From: an uncultured Lachnospiraceae bacterium
GTDB taxonomy: Bacteria; Bacillota; Clostridia; Lachnospirales; Lachnospiraceae
Direction: 5' to 3'
Assembly: GCA_934317845.1 (NCBI GenBank)
Contig: CAKRES010000011.1
Coordinates: 30,967-94,966, forward strand
DNA length: 64,000 bases
Part shown: positions 63,634-64,000 of the stretch, piece after piece
How the letters are laid out: every line of letters begins with the position of its first letter
Position numbering within the stretch: the stretch's first letter is position 1
Program-made: the position numbers and the translations under genes
The notes under the pieces: generated by a model
What the model was told of the DNA's origin: nothing
Seen by the model: only the letters and a program-made list of their open reading frames with translations
Databases searched by the model: none

Positions 63634-63870
63634 ATGATGCAGGATTTATGGGATTATTGTAAAAGCAAACACGTTGACCAGAAAAAAACCATTCGTTTCT
63701 TTCTATTTTGTAATACGCTGATCTTTGCATTTGCAGGACTGATGCTCTGGATGATCATCCGCTTATTCCTGTTCGATAATTTAACCGGACTGCTCTGTTT
63801 TGTTGGATATCCAGCCGTATTGTTTGGCATTTTCGGCGGAGCCTTTTATCTGATGAGGCAGGAAAACTAA
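63634..63870 (+). CDS. Small two-helix membrane protein
   Basis: A 78-residue protein with membrane segments about 22-45 and 52-72 (LIFAFAGLMLWMIIRLFLF, LLCFVGYPAVLFGIFGGAFY). AGGTGA precedes the ATG. No family recognised. Its position opposite the MarR gene suggests shared control. Confidence 0.6.
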   Translation: MMQDLWDYCKSKHVDQKKTIRFFLFCNTLIFAFAGLMLWMIIRLFLFDNLTGLLCFVGYPAVLFGIFGGAFYLMRQEN

Positions 63871-63887
63871 CTTAAGCCCCTCCTTTA

Positions 63888-63926
63888 AACCAATCCGTCA
63901 CTCATTGCCCGAGTGACAGATTGGTT
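63888..63926 (+). terminator. Stem-loop after the small membrane protein gene
   Basis: AACCAATC and GTCACTC pair with GAGTGAC and GATTGGTT, a fifteen-base-pair stem with one mismatch and a seven-base loop. The T run after it is weak (ACTTGCT). Confidence 0.55.
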
Positions 63927-63931
63927 ACTTG

Positions 63932-64000
63932 CTATCCCTGATACCTTATTCTTTCTACCAGCGTTTCCTTTTTCAGATTACTGCTTAAAACGCAGGAAAG
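63932..64000 (-). CDS. C-terminal end of an unidentified gene running off the window
   Basis: On the minus strand only one frame is open from base 64000, reading LSCVLSSNLKKETLVERIRYQG and ending in TAG at 63932-63934. The other two frames stop within 21 bases. Too short to assign a family. Confidence 0.3.
   Translation of the reverse strand, partial: LSCVLSSNLKKETLVERIRYQG

Noticed and set aside
1..64000. Insertion sequences, prophage genes, tRNA or rRNA
   Set aside because: No transposase, integrase, capsid or cloverleaf sequence was found by reading both strands.

Overview
The window reads as a chromosomal segment of a strictly anaerobic, low-to-mid GC Firmicute, most likely a Lachnospiraceae-type clostridium. 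Reasons: strong GGAGG-type ribosome sites almost everywhere, a class I (4Fe-4S) Hcp, the NAD-linked PyrDB/PyrK pair, an L-box lysine riboswitch over dapA, a CIRCE-like operator, AddAB, and an XrtG-type exosortase locus. About four fifths of the window is coded on the minus strand. No tRNA, rRNA, CRISPR array, insertion sequence or prophage was seen.

Layout. 1-9.5 kb: addA (cut by the window edge) and addB, a small membrane-anchored protein, a CgeB-like glycosyltransferase and glutamine-dependent nadE. 9.6-11.9 kb: an EamA transporter, an AT-rich DUF3990 toxin-like pair behind a gene remnant, and a long hairpin RNA candidate (possibly 6S-like). 11.9-15.8 kb: dapB-dapA under a lysine riboswitch, a CobO-type adenosyltransferase, a two-OB-fold Ssb-like protein and a small membrane protein. 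16-19.7 kb: typA, hcp and an orphan small-RNA candidate. 19.8-27.9 kb: a block of envelope and signalling genes (beta-lactamase-like lipoprotein, zinc-ribbon/YARHG protein, L7/L12-like membrane protein, Thr-repeat peptidoglycan-binding protein, zinc-ribbon Ser/Thr kinase with PASTA). 28.0-28.6 kb: a recombination scar joining a response-regulator N-terminus to an Ig-like C-terminus. 28.6-34.9 kb: malY, a DUF3737 protein and the pyrimidine run pyrC-pyrF-pyrK-pyrD. 35-41 kb: an orphan histidine kinase, a secreted Ig-like protein and a PAS/GGDEF/GAF-like/GGDEF/EAL protein.

41.3-54.9 kb is the most interesting part. It is a nearly gapless run holding the exosortase XrtG, its presumed C-terminally anchored substrate, the XrtG-type family 2 glycosyltransferase, a second DPM-like glycosyltransferase, a GtrA-like protein, a membrane protein with a degenerate GGDEF domain, two different 6-pyruvoyl-tetrahydropterin-synthase-like proteins lacking the usual cysteine, a large PTPS-related membrane protein and UDP-GlcNAc 2-epimerase. 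A two-component system with a very large sensor precedes it. I infer a surface-polysaccharide or glycoprotein assembly and sorting pathway whose product and chemistry are unknown.

55-64 kb: a nuclease-helicase fusion of the DinG/XPD type, a phosphate module (Na/Pi transporter-PhoP-PhoR) with in-phase Pho-box-like repeats upstream, citrate synthase under a CIRCE-like operator, a MarR regulator, and a small membrane protein.
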